DNA of 64,000 nucleotides from Anthostomella pinea (GCA_963556695.1 CAUWAG010000010.1:1426001-1490000); one strand, 5' to 3'. Positions 47,317-60,169 are shown, counted from the first letter of the stretch. Notes: generated from the letters alone by a model not told the origin. Program-made: numbers and translations.

Positions 47317-49450
47317 CTACGCAGACGGGCACATCTCCCAAAACCCAATCTCCATCTAGTACCGGTAGATCATCAGTATATCGCCCATTCATCACCCCTC
47401 AAACACCCTCAACAAAAATAAAAGCTCTTCTTACCTTAGTAGCATGAATAAAGATCTTGACCAACTCCTCTATCCGCGACGGCGAGTGCAAGACCGCGTT
47501 CCTCTCCATGAGCTCTTTGAACCACCAAGTCAAGTCAGCAAGTATCTCCAAAACACCCGGGGACGATGCTTCGCTTACCAGACCCCGTCTGCACCGCCTG
47601 CACATAGTCCTCCGCGACGTAGTTCATGATCCACGGCCAGTACGTATTGCCCTCAGTCCTGTCAGTCCGCGGGTCGCCGTGCAGCTGCCTCGCGATAGCA
47701 CCGTATCCGAGCAGGCAGGGCGCGAGCGCGACCTGCAACCCCAGCCAGTCTTCTGATTGTCCGATGTCCAGTACGTATCGGGTGTACGCCGTGCATGCTA
47801 ATTATTAACCAAGGTCCAGCTGTTAGCGCTTATGCATATCTAGGTACATAGAGGCGGCCAGAGTAGAGAGAGTAGTGATGTTCGACTAGGTTAGGTTAGG
47901 AGGGCGGGATGGGCTTACCTTGGTGCTCCTCCGTCGCCTCGATCTCCTCCTTGGAGATACCAAAACTCCTGCAGTAGCCCAAATGCAAGCTCATCTCGGT
48001 ATGAATATGCGACACTATCTTGGCCCCCTTGAATCACAAATCATATCTGTCAGCGCCAGAGTCCAACAACAACAATACCGATCCTCCTCGTAGTCAATCA
48101 CGTACTGCAGCGATGTCCTCCATGCTCTTAGACTTGTACGAAGCCAGCGCGTTCGCTCGCGCGAAGTGCACCAGGTACAGGTAGTCCTGAACCAGATACT
48201 TCTTGAACGAGTCGAGCGGCAGCTGTCCGTTTCCGAGCCCGAGGACGAAGGGGTGGTTGATGAAGCGGTGCCATACGGGCTTGACGTCTGGCCGTGTGAG
48301 GAGATACTCGAGAAACCGCCCACTATATATGACTCAAGTCAGATAGAATAAAACCCCCCCAAAAATCATGGATGGAGCACTCACGGAGCAAACGGCAGCA
48401 TGTAAGTCGAGTGAAAATGATTGAGCGGCCCATGGCCCTGCCCATACCCCGGCGCCGTTTTGATGCCGGCCTCGACGTACCGACAGGCCGCCCTCACAGC
48501 CTCGACCGGCTCCAGATCCCTCGCGAGGTTCGCAGCGATGGCCGACGCCAGCGAGCACCCCGTGCCGTGCGTGTTCTTCGAGTCCTGGTACGGGCTCTCT
48601 ATCCTAGTCAACAAGCCCTCGCCCAGAAGGACGTTGACGATGATATCCTTCTCGTCAGACGACGTTGCAACAGTGCCATCCTTCTTGAAAGGCACATGTC
48701 CGCCCTTGACCAGTACCCACTTGGGGCCGAGCTCCTGCACCCGACGCGCGATGGCTTCTAGGTCGTCGACATGTTGGATGTCTGGCGACTGGCTGCCGGA
48801 CTCGTCCGAGAGCAGCAGCTTGGCCTCGGGGATATTCGGGGTGAGGATGAATGTCTGGGGCAGCAGAAGACTTCGCAGCTCACTCACGGCCTTCGAAGGC
48901 AGTAGTTGGGCGCCAGTAGTCGCCACCATGACCTACGTCCGTACGATCAGTTCTTTCCTCCATCAAACCGGAAGCAAGTAAGACCACTCACAGGGTCCAA
49001 AACCAGCGTCTCGACCTGATGGTCTTTCAGCGCCTGTGCCAACATCTCGATCGTCCCCACAGACGCGAGCATTCCTGAGAAGTCGTCAACGCAGCCCTGC
49101 AACACAGACATCTCGACCTCGGTCCCAACTCACCGGTCTTGACGACTTTGGGCCGGATGTCCTTGAAGACGGCATCGATCTGCTTCCGCGTGAACTCGGG
49201 CGGCACGTAGTGGATGTCGTCGACGCCCATGGTATTCTGCGCCGTCAGGGCCGTGGTGGCTGTCATGGCGTAGCAGCCATGGGCGGCGATGACCTTCTGG
49301 TCTGCCTCCAGGCCACTGCTGCATGTCAGCGCTCCAGTCACAATCAGACATGATGTAGTTGGCTCGTGGAGGGCATGTCTGCGGCGTCTCGACTTACGCA
49401 CCACCGGATGAGTCGCTGCCCGCGACGACCAGAATCGTTCTATGGGTCAT
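47317..49450 (-). CDS. THI20: THI20-type HMP-P kinase fused to TenA thiaminase II
   Basis: Nine exons: 49450-49398, 49315-49134, 49074-48992, 48932-48385, 48322-48106, 48027-47919, 47797-47579, 47514-47435 and a 39-nt last exon, 47355-47317; 509 residues. The N-terminal half is a ThiD kinase: VVAGSDSSGGAGLEAD (about 8-23), TPNIPEA, VLVKGGH and the anion-hole HGTGCS (228-233). It phosphorylates hydroxymethylpyrimidine and its monophosphate for thiamine synthesis. From about 290 the protein is TenA/thiaminase II, with the nucleophile Cys425 in LAPCLLGYG and the C-terminal catalytic Glu region GFWEM (501-505), which salvages pyrimidine from degraded thiamine. The last exon was found from the motif, not from frame length. 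Yeast Thi20 has the same fusion. No TPP riboswitch was recognised. Secure. Confidence 0.93.
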
Positions 49451-50190
49451 CTTTGGGAGTAGTGACCTGCCGTGCGCTTCAGATAGATCTACGATAATCA
49501 AGTCTTCACGTGGCGAACAAAAGAGATGATGCTATCCACTACCGGCCAGAAATCGCTCGTGGAATATTTCTGCTACGGTACACGAAGTGGGGCTTTGGTG
49601 GCTTCACATGACGACACCTCCTGAATTCTGCTACACAACACCGAATAGGGACAGCATAATGCAGATTGTGTCAACTGTCTATAGTCTTTATCTTTCAGGC
49701 TTGTCGAGTGACAAGATACCCTATTCTGCCGGCAACATCACCGTCATACTAAGCAAGCCTCACCTCACTATTATTTACGACCGCCAAGCAAGAGCAGGTC
49801 CACAAGTTTACATGCATCATCACGCAAGAAACAGATTGGGTACCGTAAGCGAACATCAGGTGCGATTTGATGGTATTTTCAAGCCTCCCACATGCTTTGG
49901 TATTGCCCCTTGACCCGAAACGCCCAGGGAACACCAGAAACCCCGTTTCCCAGAATTCCCCGTTACCGAAGCGTGTCCCTTTCTGCCCCAACTCCAGCCT
50001 ATTTGAAAGTATTGGTACATGCAGATCGTAATTTCAAATCACCTGCCGTCCAAGTGTGTGCCTTCTATGCAAGCCTCATATGTGCCGCGACGGTCTAAAG
50101 CGGTGTCGCCACTGGTCCGCTTACAGCTACTTCACGTTTCAAAGCTTTGTTCGCTGTATCCAAGCGTCATCAGTATCCGTCCCTGCAATG
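49451..50190. other. Intergenic region, Rictor 3' end to THI20 promoter
   Basis: About 740 bp between two tandem minus-strand genes. No gene, repeat or RNA recognised. Confidence 0.6.
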
Positions 50191-53100
50191 CTAGATCGAA
50201 GACTTGTAGGTTCTGCTCGTCGTCTTCTCCAAGTCGGCGGGGTCGCTGATGCTTCTCTGTCGCTCTGTTCGTTGCTCATCTCCGGAGTTGCTTTCCACTT
50301 CATCGCTGCTCTCGTCTCCATATACGATGTGCCTCAAAACGCTCTTGTCAAATAACTCGATCACCATATGCCGGTCCGGCAGCCTATAGTGGTGGCTTTC
50401 CAGCAGTCCCAAGACCCGACGGAAAAGCACAGGCTGTCGGAAACCAGGGGCTTTCTTGTGTCGCAATTGCATCAATTCAACTTTGGCCTTCTTGCAGAGC
50501 ACCATGTTACCAAGCTCAATCATGAGCTCCAGTATGCGTTGGTTCGTCTCATCCTTGTCGGTGAGGTCTGTCGGTGGTGGGTCTAGAATCGTCGTTTGGG
50601 TGTCGGGTAGTTGAATTGTCGCAGGTATCTCATGCTTCCAGGGTTTGAAGGAGCAGAATTTCGAGAGGTCGGTAGGAATACACAGCCCTAGGGATTCCCC
50701 AAGCTCGCTGGTGTTGGACTCCCACCCATGTTCTGAGAGTATCTCTAGCCCGTGCAGTGACCTTGAGATCAACCCTAACACAAAGAACGCAGTCCCCCTC
50801 AGACTCATCACATCATGTGATTCGGCAATCTCAACGATATGCTCGACAACGTCTGTGGATTCCAGGAAGGGGGCTCCGAGCTCCATGGAACCGACATTGC
50901 CTACCGCCCACAGACAGCCTTTGACCTTGGTAAGGATCTCGGCGTCATTTGACAGCATCCCATACTCTCGAATCGTAGACGCAAATTCTTGGAAATGGCC
51001 TTTGTCTTCAAGCAACTGACACCCCTCTTTGGTTCGGGTCAGTTCACGGTAGAAATGGGGCGGTATGTGGCTATCGTGGTCTGCGTCCAGCTCGTCTTCG
51101 TACAAGCTCATGCGGTTCGAGTGATCATCATGGTCTACAAAGGAACGTGCGAGGCTAGCTTCAATAAGGCTAACGTAGTTATCGTTGCGTCCTAGGAACC
51201 AGTCGTCCATCTCGTTGCTGATATAGTCAAGCCCATCTAGGTAGTGGTAACCAATGGATGTTGACAAGAAACGCAGCAACAGAGGAGCACCGATTTCGCC
51301 GAGATGATCAAGAGCGGGCCGACACTCTACTATGTACTCGAGTAAGGCCTTGCTGTTGCAGGCCTTCTCGAGAATCTTCACTGCTGTGGCGCACACCTCT
51401 ACCTCTGGGTCGTATAGTTGCGTGACGAGCATTTGAATAGCCCATTTGGCGTCCGAAACAATGTGACCCGTCGGGGTAAGCCGGTGCCTTATTGCGTACT
51501 TACGTAGGACGTTTGTTGCATGGATTCGCATGTCCTTCGCTCCGGACGTGAGGGCCTTGGACAGGAGGACACGGGGATGGCCCTGGAGACTGTAATCGAG
51601 ATTGAGAAGAAGCGACTTGATGAGGTCGGGCCGTTGCTTGAAATCAATGATGTGATACATCATGTTGAATATGCGCCATCGCTCGAGCATTTGCAGGCCC
51701 CTGGGATTGCCACTCAACACACCCAGCATGGGAAAGTAGCCCCCACACAATGTATCTGTAAGGCGATCCCGTGAGAACATGGGATATTGCGCAGTCAGAC
51801 CGCTCGTCTGCGCATGTCAGTAAGCAACTTGCTAGTGAAGTCTTGATTCGAGGGTGTCCTTACAGGATCGCACTGAGCTAGACACTCGGCGATTTGTCTC
51901 AGCAACTTGTTGTCCGCCAGATATCGCGTACCCTCCGCTGTATATAATAGCGTGTGGACCAGAGCACATCCAACTCGGATATACTTCTGGGTATTTCGGG
52001 TGCTCTTGATCTCTGAGAACCTATACTTGAATGGCCTATAGAAGCCCACGATTCGCTTGACGAACTTGGAAGCCTTGATGGCTTCTTCCAGGCGCTTGCC
52101 GTTCATCAACGGCCCTTCTATGATCCTTAGCACAACCTCCCAATTCCACTTAGAAGGATTGGAATGGCTCAGGACCCCAGAGTCAATCAACAATTGGCGA
52201 AAGGTGGCATCATCTGTGTTGAACGTGTTACTTGTTTTAGGCGTCTCGTCGACCGGGCCTGCAATTTCTACCAGGTTGCTAGAGGGTGCACTGCCGGACG
52301 GCGAGGATCGATAAAGCGTCCGGCTGACGCTGCTGATTTGGTAAACGATACCGGTCGCGTTGAACCGGGTGTCGTCTTGAAACTGGGCAGCAGCGGTAAA
52401 CAGCTCTGGGAGAAGCTGTAGCTCACTACTCCATGAAGATGGGAGGATCCGGTTGGCGAGTTTCAAAGACTCGCCAATCAACAGCGTCGTCTTCCGCTTC
52501 AACGTGGGATCTTCGGCATCCTGTGCTACTTGCAGTAGGTTCGGCATCATCCCAGCCCGGATGAAGATGGCCAAGAGCAGAGATGTATAGTGCTCCACGA
52601 AGTTTTGTTCCACACTATCTTCCTCGGGTACCGGTTCACCCTTGCTGGGTCCTGCCGACTTCAGAGTCGCGACTCTCCCGTATGTGGTCAAACGTCGCCC
52701 AGCAAGGTATGAGGTTGCCCATGCGGGCGGTTTGATGCGAAGGACCGAGTAGAGCATATCTACGACGGTGTCTCGGATGCCGGGGTTCGGTAGCATCAGG
52801 CTTCCAATCAGGGATCTGACCGCTCTGAAGTTGTACATTGACAGCGTCATCAGTCCAGACCACGACTTCAATGCCGAGGATATTGCTTTCGCATTTTGCT
52901 TCACGACGCCTTCAAACGAAAATAAGACGTCAGTGAAGGCTGTGAACATAACCTCCAGATCATATCCGGCCCGCAAGAACTTCCGTGTCTGTGGGGCATC
53001 GAGCAGGAAGAGGAAAGCTGATGATAGAGACTCGGGCGATTTGTAGGTGCCCTCCGCAAGAGCCTCCGACAGTGGTGGTAGTCCCCCCGACGCGATCAAC

Positions 53101-54239
53101 AGTGCCGGATCTCGCAAGAGAATCTCTGCAAGCGTCTCAATACATATCGAGCGCAGTCTGTCCTCTGCATTCTCGGCTACTGCCGCGATAGTCCTCACAA
53201 GTGCTCGAGAAATTTCGCGAACACCGTCCTTGACATCTAGGAAAGATCGAACGAATTTCAGGGCCTGCTCACGCTCGACATCTGCTTTGCGATCTTTGAC
53301 GAGGGAGACGACTACCACGAAGTCGGTGTTCAGGCTGCGTATCTTCTTGAGAGACGCAATGTCCGAGATGGAGTAGCGAAGCATGCGATAACCGGCCGCC
53401 ACGACTTCCCTGCTGCCGCTGAGCAGCATGACCTGCATACGATCTCCAAAAACAGACCACACCAAGTCGTACTTGAGTGTAGGGTACCGCTTGAAGAGAT
53501 CCACCAGGTTGTTTGCGCGCCCAACATAGTATTCGGCGGGCATTCCCTCCAACTCCAAAGCTTGTAGGATCTCTGCGAGGACAAAGGTTGGGGATTCAGT
53601 TGGTTCGTCGATGTCGGACCCGGCGCCACTTCGCGATGCACTCTGGGGTGATCGCATAGCATTGTTGGGCAGAATCCCCTCGTTCCGGTTTCTGGTGGGA
53701 GTACTAGGCGCTACCTTGGTCCTCTGCGTCTCGATTATCCTCTGCCTCAGCTCCTTGATCCGGGAATTGGAGGCATTGAGCTCGGCCTCGACTCTGTGAC
53801 GCTGATCCTTGGTCTGCTTTGCTTTCTTAGCATTCAAAGCCTCCAGCATGTTCTCGCTTCCCTCCTTGATCTTCATCTCCCGGTTCAGCGAATCCTTCAG
53901 CGCGGTGAGGGCATTCTCGGCCACAGAACCGTCGTCCTCCTCCAGCTTCTCCAGACCGTATATATCAGCCCTGGAACCTGCCCTCGATTGCATCATCTGG
54001 CTGCGCAGTTCGGAGCTGAAGGAGCCTGGGGCGGCCGACGGGTTGAGGGAAGAACCTCTGGTCGCATAGGATACGGCCGACGCAGACAGGTTCCGGGCTC
54101 CATTGGTGGAGGATGGGGGCTGGAGGCTGCCATCTCGGTCGAGGCTTGGTCGCGATGGGGCGACGGAGGGATTGAGCGATGCAGCAGGCTGGTTGTTCAA
54201 CGACTTCTGGGCCGATGTTGCCGAGGAGCTGCTCAACAT
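50191..54239 (-). CDS. Rictor/Ste16 homologue, TORC2 scaffold subunit
   Basis: Two exons, 54239-51864 and 51807-50191, joined across a 56-nt intron (GTAAGG donor, CTGAC branch, CGCAG acceptor); 1330 residues. The join ...CDP|TSGLTAQYPMFSRDRL keeps the frame. Order of regions: Ser/Thr-rich N-terminus (1-100), a coiled coil of HR1-like character (about 105-173), then from about 220 the Rictor N-terminal helical repeats (EILQALELEGMPAEYYV, LKYDLVWSVFGDR). The middle repeats continue through LSGNPRGLQMLERWRIFN, and the conserved Rictor V block GAPLLLRFLSTSIGYHYLDG lies near 974-993. The tail is acidic and Ser-rich. TORC2 phosphorylates AGC kinases (Ypk1/Gad8 class) and controls membrane homeostasis and the actin cytoskeleton; Rictor (S. 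pombe Ste20, also called Ste16; yeast Avo3/Tsc11) is its scaffold. Secure at family level. Confidence 0.93.
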
Positions 54240-57239
54240 AGTGGCAACCCCGACCAGATGCCCACCAGGGACTCCAGTGTTAATGGCGGTCGCATAGATG
54301 GCTTGGGATGTTCGGTCGCAGGTGGTTCAACCTGCGCGAGCTCGGGGGAAGGGCACGCGCGATCGGTGTATGCGAGCCGTAGCTGCTCGAGGTGGAGTAA
54401 TTCGTGCAAGCCCGTGGTCTCGAGACCGGCCGGGTTTCCGGGTGTCGCCTTCACAGGTAAGACGGAGGTATAAAGCGGTGTCGTTCGAGGTTCAATGTTC
54501 GATGTGCAGTTCATCACCAGGACCCAAGCCAGAGCAGGCAGACAGCATGCGACACCGGTGGAAACTGCACAGCCGGTCGGGTCGAAGGTGCCGAGTGCAA
54601 CGAGAGTAGGTCAGCCACGAAGGAGGGACAGGAGGCAACGGGATGGCAGATGGATGATTGAATTGCATTTCTCGTATCCATCCTAGAGCTGCAGAGCTGC
54701 ACATGCACTGAGGTCGGGTTCCAAGCTGCCAAGCTTGAATGGGTGCCAAGAACGTGCCAAGAACGTGGCGGGTGGCTTGAGCGCGCCTGGGTTTTAGGCC
54801 TGTCTCCCCCGGACAGGGGCTTGACTACAGCCTCTTCAACCGACTAACTACCATCTCGCATCTCCAAGTCCACAGTCTCGGTCTTGGGGAGGGTCTTCAT
54901 TCCATACTTCATCATGGTTCACCGTCCTTTTGGAGTCAATACTATGGTTTAAACACAATACTCATTGAGGTTCAGCACATGGAGCCGCACACTCGACGAG
55001 GTGATCAGGAAGATGACACCGAGCAAGCTACCTACCTCCTTGCAATTCTGAGTATTATATCATACGAAGGAATAGACACGTCCTGAGAAGTGATTTGTCG
55101 AGTAACGTCCAAGGTAATCCCGAGTGCCGTGCTCCAGCATTTCCTTGTCCGGATTGGTGCTCTCAACCAAGGTGACTGCTCAGTTCATACACATGGTATG
55201 GACATGATCACCATTGGCATTCAAGGGCACAGTATTCCTGTGACTTTCTAATCGTTCAAATGATCATACCTCGCTCTTTGCCTAGTAGTACCGGTCAGGA
55301 GAAGTCCGGTGTTCCCTCTTCCCCAAGGCCTGCTCAGCTTGCTTCATGATCATGACCCCTATCTATCTCACAAGTCAACCACCTCGTGGCTAGGGCACAC
55401 CAGGAGTCACGCCCTCTCCCATTTCAAGCTGCACCCAACCTCGCCTCAAAGAACCTACCAACTTGAGTAACGGTCCTCTGCGCCTATAAGACGAGCCAAT
55501 ACGACTCTTACGCTCAGTCGTCCCAGTGGTGTCTCGAACTAATACTCATCGACAGGCAAATGCTACAGCAAGTCTTCAGTAAGCGAGGTCTTGGACAGCG
55601 TGGCATGATACGTCGTATTGACTGAAAAGGACAAAGAACACCATTCCGTGTTTTGCGAAGATTCCAGGTCACGTCCCAAGAGTAAACAGCCCAGGGGTCA
55701 CCGCTATCTCGGACAGACCGCACCAACATCATGGACAATGCAACCTGACCCGAATGTGCCATGTAGTCCACGTAGCCAACCAGGCTTTGTCATATTAGAC
55801 TAGGCAAATATACAGGATTTCCTGCCAGTCCACGAGCCGTCACCATTTTCACCTAGACCAGGCCAGGAACCGATCCGGTTTGTAGGGCCCCCTTCCACCT
55901 CCTAAGTCCAAGATCCAAGACGACAGCCTCATGACATAGCACAAAGCACAAGTAGAACTCCCAAAAAGAGCTCTAAATCCCTGCTCCCGTTGACCCTGTA
56001 CATCTGCTATAAACAGCACTTGTCAATCCCTGAGGCATCTGTGTGGGGTTCAATTAGGACAAAGGTAAAAAAATACACGCCATATCGTACACCGCCGCAA
56101 TTCGAACAAGGAATCTATAATACAGTATTGTCATGGTGGTTCTGGGATCCGTAAACTAGTCCATTATTCAATGGACCAGTTTACGGATCCATAAACGTGA
56201 ACCACCACGACAATGAAGGCTCGAGCTCATATTGGGGATGATATGGTTTTGACACCTAGTCCGGGTAAACTATGGGTGGGAAAGGTTGTGAATGGGTCGA
56301 CAGGCTGTGAATGAGACGTGATGAGGGATATGGGATGGGAACTGTGACAAAGAGCCGAGCAGGTAAGTGAGTACACGCGGGCTGAGCCGCCACATATGAT
56401 TATATATCAAGTCTCACATATCGAGCCTAGTCAACACATGAGTTAACCTACACAGCTCAGCCTCAATGTTACAAGACATTTCATTTATGATACTGACGTA
56501 TAGTCTAGTGTCTCCCAAGCCGTTCATTGTTATGGGGACAACACTAGATCCCCAGTTCGTTCTGGCAATCTATCGGTCAATGGAAATCACAACAACGCAA
56601 CTTGGGTTAGCTACCTCATCAATCTTCCCTTTTGAGTCTCTTTCGGGGACTTTCTCTCAATGACTCCTCTTGGAGGGCGGTGATGAGTTCTAGCCCAACA
56701 GTCGATGACCCCTGAAGACACATATGTAAGTTACCCAGGGCCAGGCTAGAGCGCATGAGGGGAGTAGATATATCGGATTTGACCCTCACATTACTGCATA
56801 TCCAATACAAGTCACCAGTCCATTGATGTCCATGCTGAACTTTGGAAGAATTCCACCTGACTCTTCGAAGTCAATCACCAAACCATTGTTGTTAGCAACT
56901 CTTGCTGAGCCAGCAGACCGCGCCTCAAAGCACGGAACCACGAGGACGAGTAAACGTGCACTGGTTGTAAGTAGAATGGCAAATATATAATCAAGAGACG
57001 GAACTGGGTTCATGTAAGTCCATTGCCTCTTGGGTACCTACCCAGCCCCAATACCGGGCCAAGTCGAATAATCCAATCACCATCCAACCACCTGAGGCAC
57101 GCCAAACGAAACCCAGCAAACAAGACCGTAATCTAATCAAGAACTGTATTCAAGCAGAGCATGAAGCAACGCTGGATAAGCAGCCAGGTAGACCAGATAC
57201 CAAGCCCACGAGCGTATTGTCTGCAATCCCCATGCTGCC
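54240..57239. other. Rictor upstream region and transition to repeat-rich DNA
   Basis: About 3 kb with no recognisable gene. The first few hundred bases should contain the Rictor promoter and leader. Further right there is a foldback element at 56127 and scattered, unassigned sequence. Confidence 0.5.
56127..56214. mobile_element. Foldback (MITE-like) inverted repeat
   Basis: Arms of about 39 and 45 bp face each other around a 4-nt loop (ATTC, 56166-56169). Outer parts ATTGTCATGGTGGTTC and GAACCACCACGACAAT pair with one mismatch; inner parts GGATCCGTAAACTAGTCCATT and its partner also pair with one mismatch. The right arm has a 6-nt insertion between the two blocks. Both mismatches are A versus G transitions. 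No clear target duplication was found. It could be a miniature transposon or a hairpin of another origin. Confidence 0.6.
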
Positions 57240-58723
57240 CCCCCCCATCACCTCGGTTACTCCGCCAAAAACCCTCAAGACTCAGTAGGTGTTGAATGGG
57301 AGCCGGAGATAGACACCGGAAGATCTCCAGTGGGGCAGAGACGCACAGGGCATCTGACCCACCAAGAAGACAGATGATCAATCTCTGCACTCAGAGCAGA
57401 ACAATCAATAGAATCAATCAACATCCGTGTATTCAACAATAAGGAATGGTCTATAATAATCTCTGCTATTAATACTGATAGTTGGGTGGTCCCGCCATGC
57501 ATCATTTTACAGGGCAAACCCGACTTCGCGTCATGGTATCACGGCACGACATTACCACACGATTAGAAGGTGGCCGTGTCTGACAACGGATGGACTACGA
57601 ATAAGAGCGGTTTGAAATGAATTCAGTATTTTGACAAGTATACCAGACCGCGTATGACCGCCAGTAAACACCTCCTCATCCTAGATGGCCACGAAAGCCA
57701 CCATTCCTAGGTCTTTGAGAATTATTGTCAGAACAATGGTATTATTACCCTTTGTATGCCTACCCACTTGTCATACAGGCTCCAGCCATTAGATATCAAT
57801 TGTTTTAGCCCGTTTAAACGAGCTTACGGTCGCATAATTAGATCTCATCCGGCGTCATATAACCTATGTTTCAAAAGAGGACTTCCTTATAGCGTTTTGT
57901 GAAGCACATAACGCTGTTATGACGCCAGGAAACATTTGAGCAGGTTTTAGTACTACTGGGTTTGTTCCTTTTGACCCAGAAAGTGTCATTTTAAAGCTAG
58001 ATGCTGTCGCTGTCATATGAACACCGTCGCCAGACCCCAAACTGCCACCCACTACTTAGACTTCCAAAACGCCTATCACTATTAAAAAAGCGGTAAACTA
58101 ATTAGTTTATATCCAAAATTGAGTCAGAAATTACTAGGAAAGCTCACATATATCAACAATTGATGCGTTGAGCTCGTTTTTAAAGGCTACATATAGTCTT
58201 ATGCACAAGGTCACTTTGGTTAATTCCCAGGTCCGCGAGCTAGAGGATGTCAATCACTTATTAAGTAAATACTAAAGAACAAAAAACAAAAAACTAATAA
58301 AAAGAGGAATACTTTCTATTAAAAATGCAGTAGGTCTTCAAGCTACAAAGGATATGTCACGGCGAGTGGCACCTAAGATGAGACAAAGCAGACGACAAGA
58401 GGGTAACCAACTCTATAAACAAAAATATTGAAGATGAAGAAAGGAAGGAAAGAGAGCTAGATACAGGTGAGAGACAGAGCCATCTAGATGAACCCCTGGC
58501 CAGGGTGTGATGTAGGGCGCAGTAGGTTGCGCTGGTGTGTACCTTCATACTGCCCTCACAGGATAGTGCTGAGCTGGCAAGACAGGAGATGGGTGAAGGT
58601 AGTCGTCATCCAAGGAGGGCAACAGCGCGTGAGCGACGTTGTGGTATTTACGGCAACACTGGCTATAATGCGCGAACTTGTACAATAGAGATAGAAACGT
58701 CTAAAAAAGAGGAATCCGATTGA
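57240..58723 (+). pseudogene. Decayed pogo/Fot1-type DDE transposase, interrupted by an LTR
   Basis: In one frame, and after a shift near 57855 in another, the DNA reads as a fungal pogo-family transposase: SWVVPPCIILQGKPDF, VAVSDNGWTTN (first catalytic Asp), HLLILDGHESHHS (second), LQPLDINCFSPFKRAYGR (third), then TPGNI and AGFSTTGFVPFDPESVI. The end keeps a zinc-knuckle remnant, CGIYGNTGYNARTC, with two apparent losses (Cys and His to Tyr). Stop codons fall mostly where TGG or CAG/CAA would be expected, as RIP produces. A 149-bp LTR-like element interrupts it at 57290-57438. The N-terminal third was not found. Clearly non-functional. Confidence 0.85.
57290..57438 (-). mobile_element. 149-bp solo LTR-like element, copy 1
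   Basis: Begins TGTTGAAT and ends ATTCAACA (8-bp terminal inverted repeat, TG...CA). It has the same length as, and about 97% identity (roughly 5 differences) to, the copy at 62347-62495, in opposite orientation. Flanks are GTAGG on the left and ATAAG on the right, a 5-bp duplication altered at two positions, both G-to-A. It sits inside the transposase relic, so it inserted after that element. Confidence 0.75.
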
Positions 58724-59398
58724 TTAAATTGAATTCAATGCGTTGTGATTGAGTTATTTAACATGTTGGTTGGAAGGTGGGTAAAAGTGTCCCGCTCGCT
58801 TGTGACCTATGTTAATAAAAACTTTTTTTGTTATTAAAAACCTATATAAAGGTTATTAAATTTTCAAATACTATTAATTTAATTTTTTAATTTTTTATAA
58901 AAAATAACGTAAATAGTTTTTAAAACCTTTTTTCTTATTAATTAATTAAACGATATGGTTATATATACTTCCATAACTTAATAGTATTATGTGGATTTTC
59001 TTTTAAGCGTTACTATATACGTAGTAATAGCCTTTTAAATTGTAAAAATAAGTTCTATGAAGCTTATACTTTTTAAAAGAATGAAAAATAAAGTAAGATT
59101 CTTCGTTAAAAGTTATAATTTCGAACTCTAAATGTTTTATTGAGTTAATTATAACCTTTATAATTATAATTATTTAATTTTCAAACTTTGTAAGAATACG
59201 CATATATTATATTATAAAGCGAATTGTTTTATAAAAAACCTAGTTTTTCGCTTAATAACGTCTGTTTAATGTTAATTAACAAGCACAAAAAGGATTAAAA
59301 TAACAACTTTAGTAACGTAAAAAGCCTGTATTTATTATATAATAGATTTTTATTACTATTAAAATATAAGATATGAAACTTTTAAATAAGCCCGTTAT

Positions 59399-59598
59399 TG
59401 GATCCATGCGATTCTAACCTTCAAACCATCTATACCAGATCCACAGGTATGATTAGATAAGAGATTAGATACCGGATTGTGAGGACACTTAGCCAGACCT
59501 TCAGGTCCAGCTAGACCTGTCAATCCAACCATCAGCAACATCATGACCTTGATCCTATACTCGAGTATTATGATTAATCGTCCAAGCCTAATCCAACA
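59399..59598 (-). mobile_element. Candidate solo LTR (about 200 bp)
   Basis: On the minus strand it begins TGTTGGATTAGG, a common Copia-type LTR start, and ends GGATCCA. It is an island of normal composition in AT-rich DNA. Flanks GTTAT and GTTTA match only in part, so the boundaries are tentative. Confidence 0.4.
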
Positions 59599-59677
59599 GT
59601 TTAAAAATAAAAATAATAACAAATTACAAGTATTTTTAAATATTTGAATCTTGTAAAAAATGCGATAATGATATCAA

Positions 59678-60169
59678 TGTGACGAGCCGTCTAACCTATA
59701 AGGCTAAAGGGTTCCATAGGGTTTATGTTCTGAGATAAGTCAACACAAAGGACAATAGAGGCTTCTGTCAACTAGAAGACACTCAGATGCTGGGGCTTGG
59801 TCTGAACTGGGTTCACTGTGTAGTCGAGTCGTCAGGAGATTTCTCCCACCTTAAGGTTGGCTAAGATGCTTAGATTGATCACTGAGGTAGAGACTGTCTA
59901 TCTATCTGGTTGGGAAATGTCTGTCCTTATATATCCAATCTCTCACTCACTGATTAGGTGGCTCACCCTAGATCACCGGTGATCCAAGGTGATCCAGTGA
60001 TCCAAATTCTTAGTCACGTGACCCAGGTTCTGCTGGTCGCGTGATCTGTGGACCGTTACTCCGTTGCTCCGATCTCTCCACTGATCAGCACCCCACTCTC
60101 TGGTCAACCTGTTTCCAATCGTCCCCTTTAGATCTGCTATCAGGCCGCACTGTTCGTTGATTCGTAACA
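59678..60169 (-). mobile_element. Candidate solo LTR (about 490 bp)
   Basis: Plus-strand ends are TGTGACGAGCC and GATTCGTAACA (TG...CA). On the minus strand there is a TATATAAG box well inside, so the LTR is read leftward. Composition is balanced inside AT-rich surroundings. Flanks ATCAA and ATTAT are not a convincing target duplication, though one difference is C-to-T. Confidence 0.55.

Noticed and set aside
47317..49450. TPP riboswitch in THI20
   Set aside because: Fungal TPP riboswitches sit in longer introns or leaders with conserved CUGAGA-type elements; the introns here are short and none was recognised.
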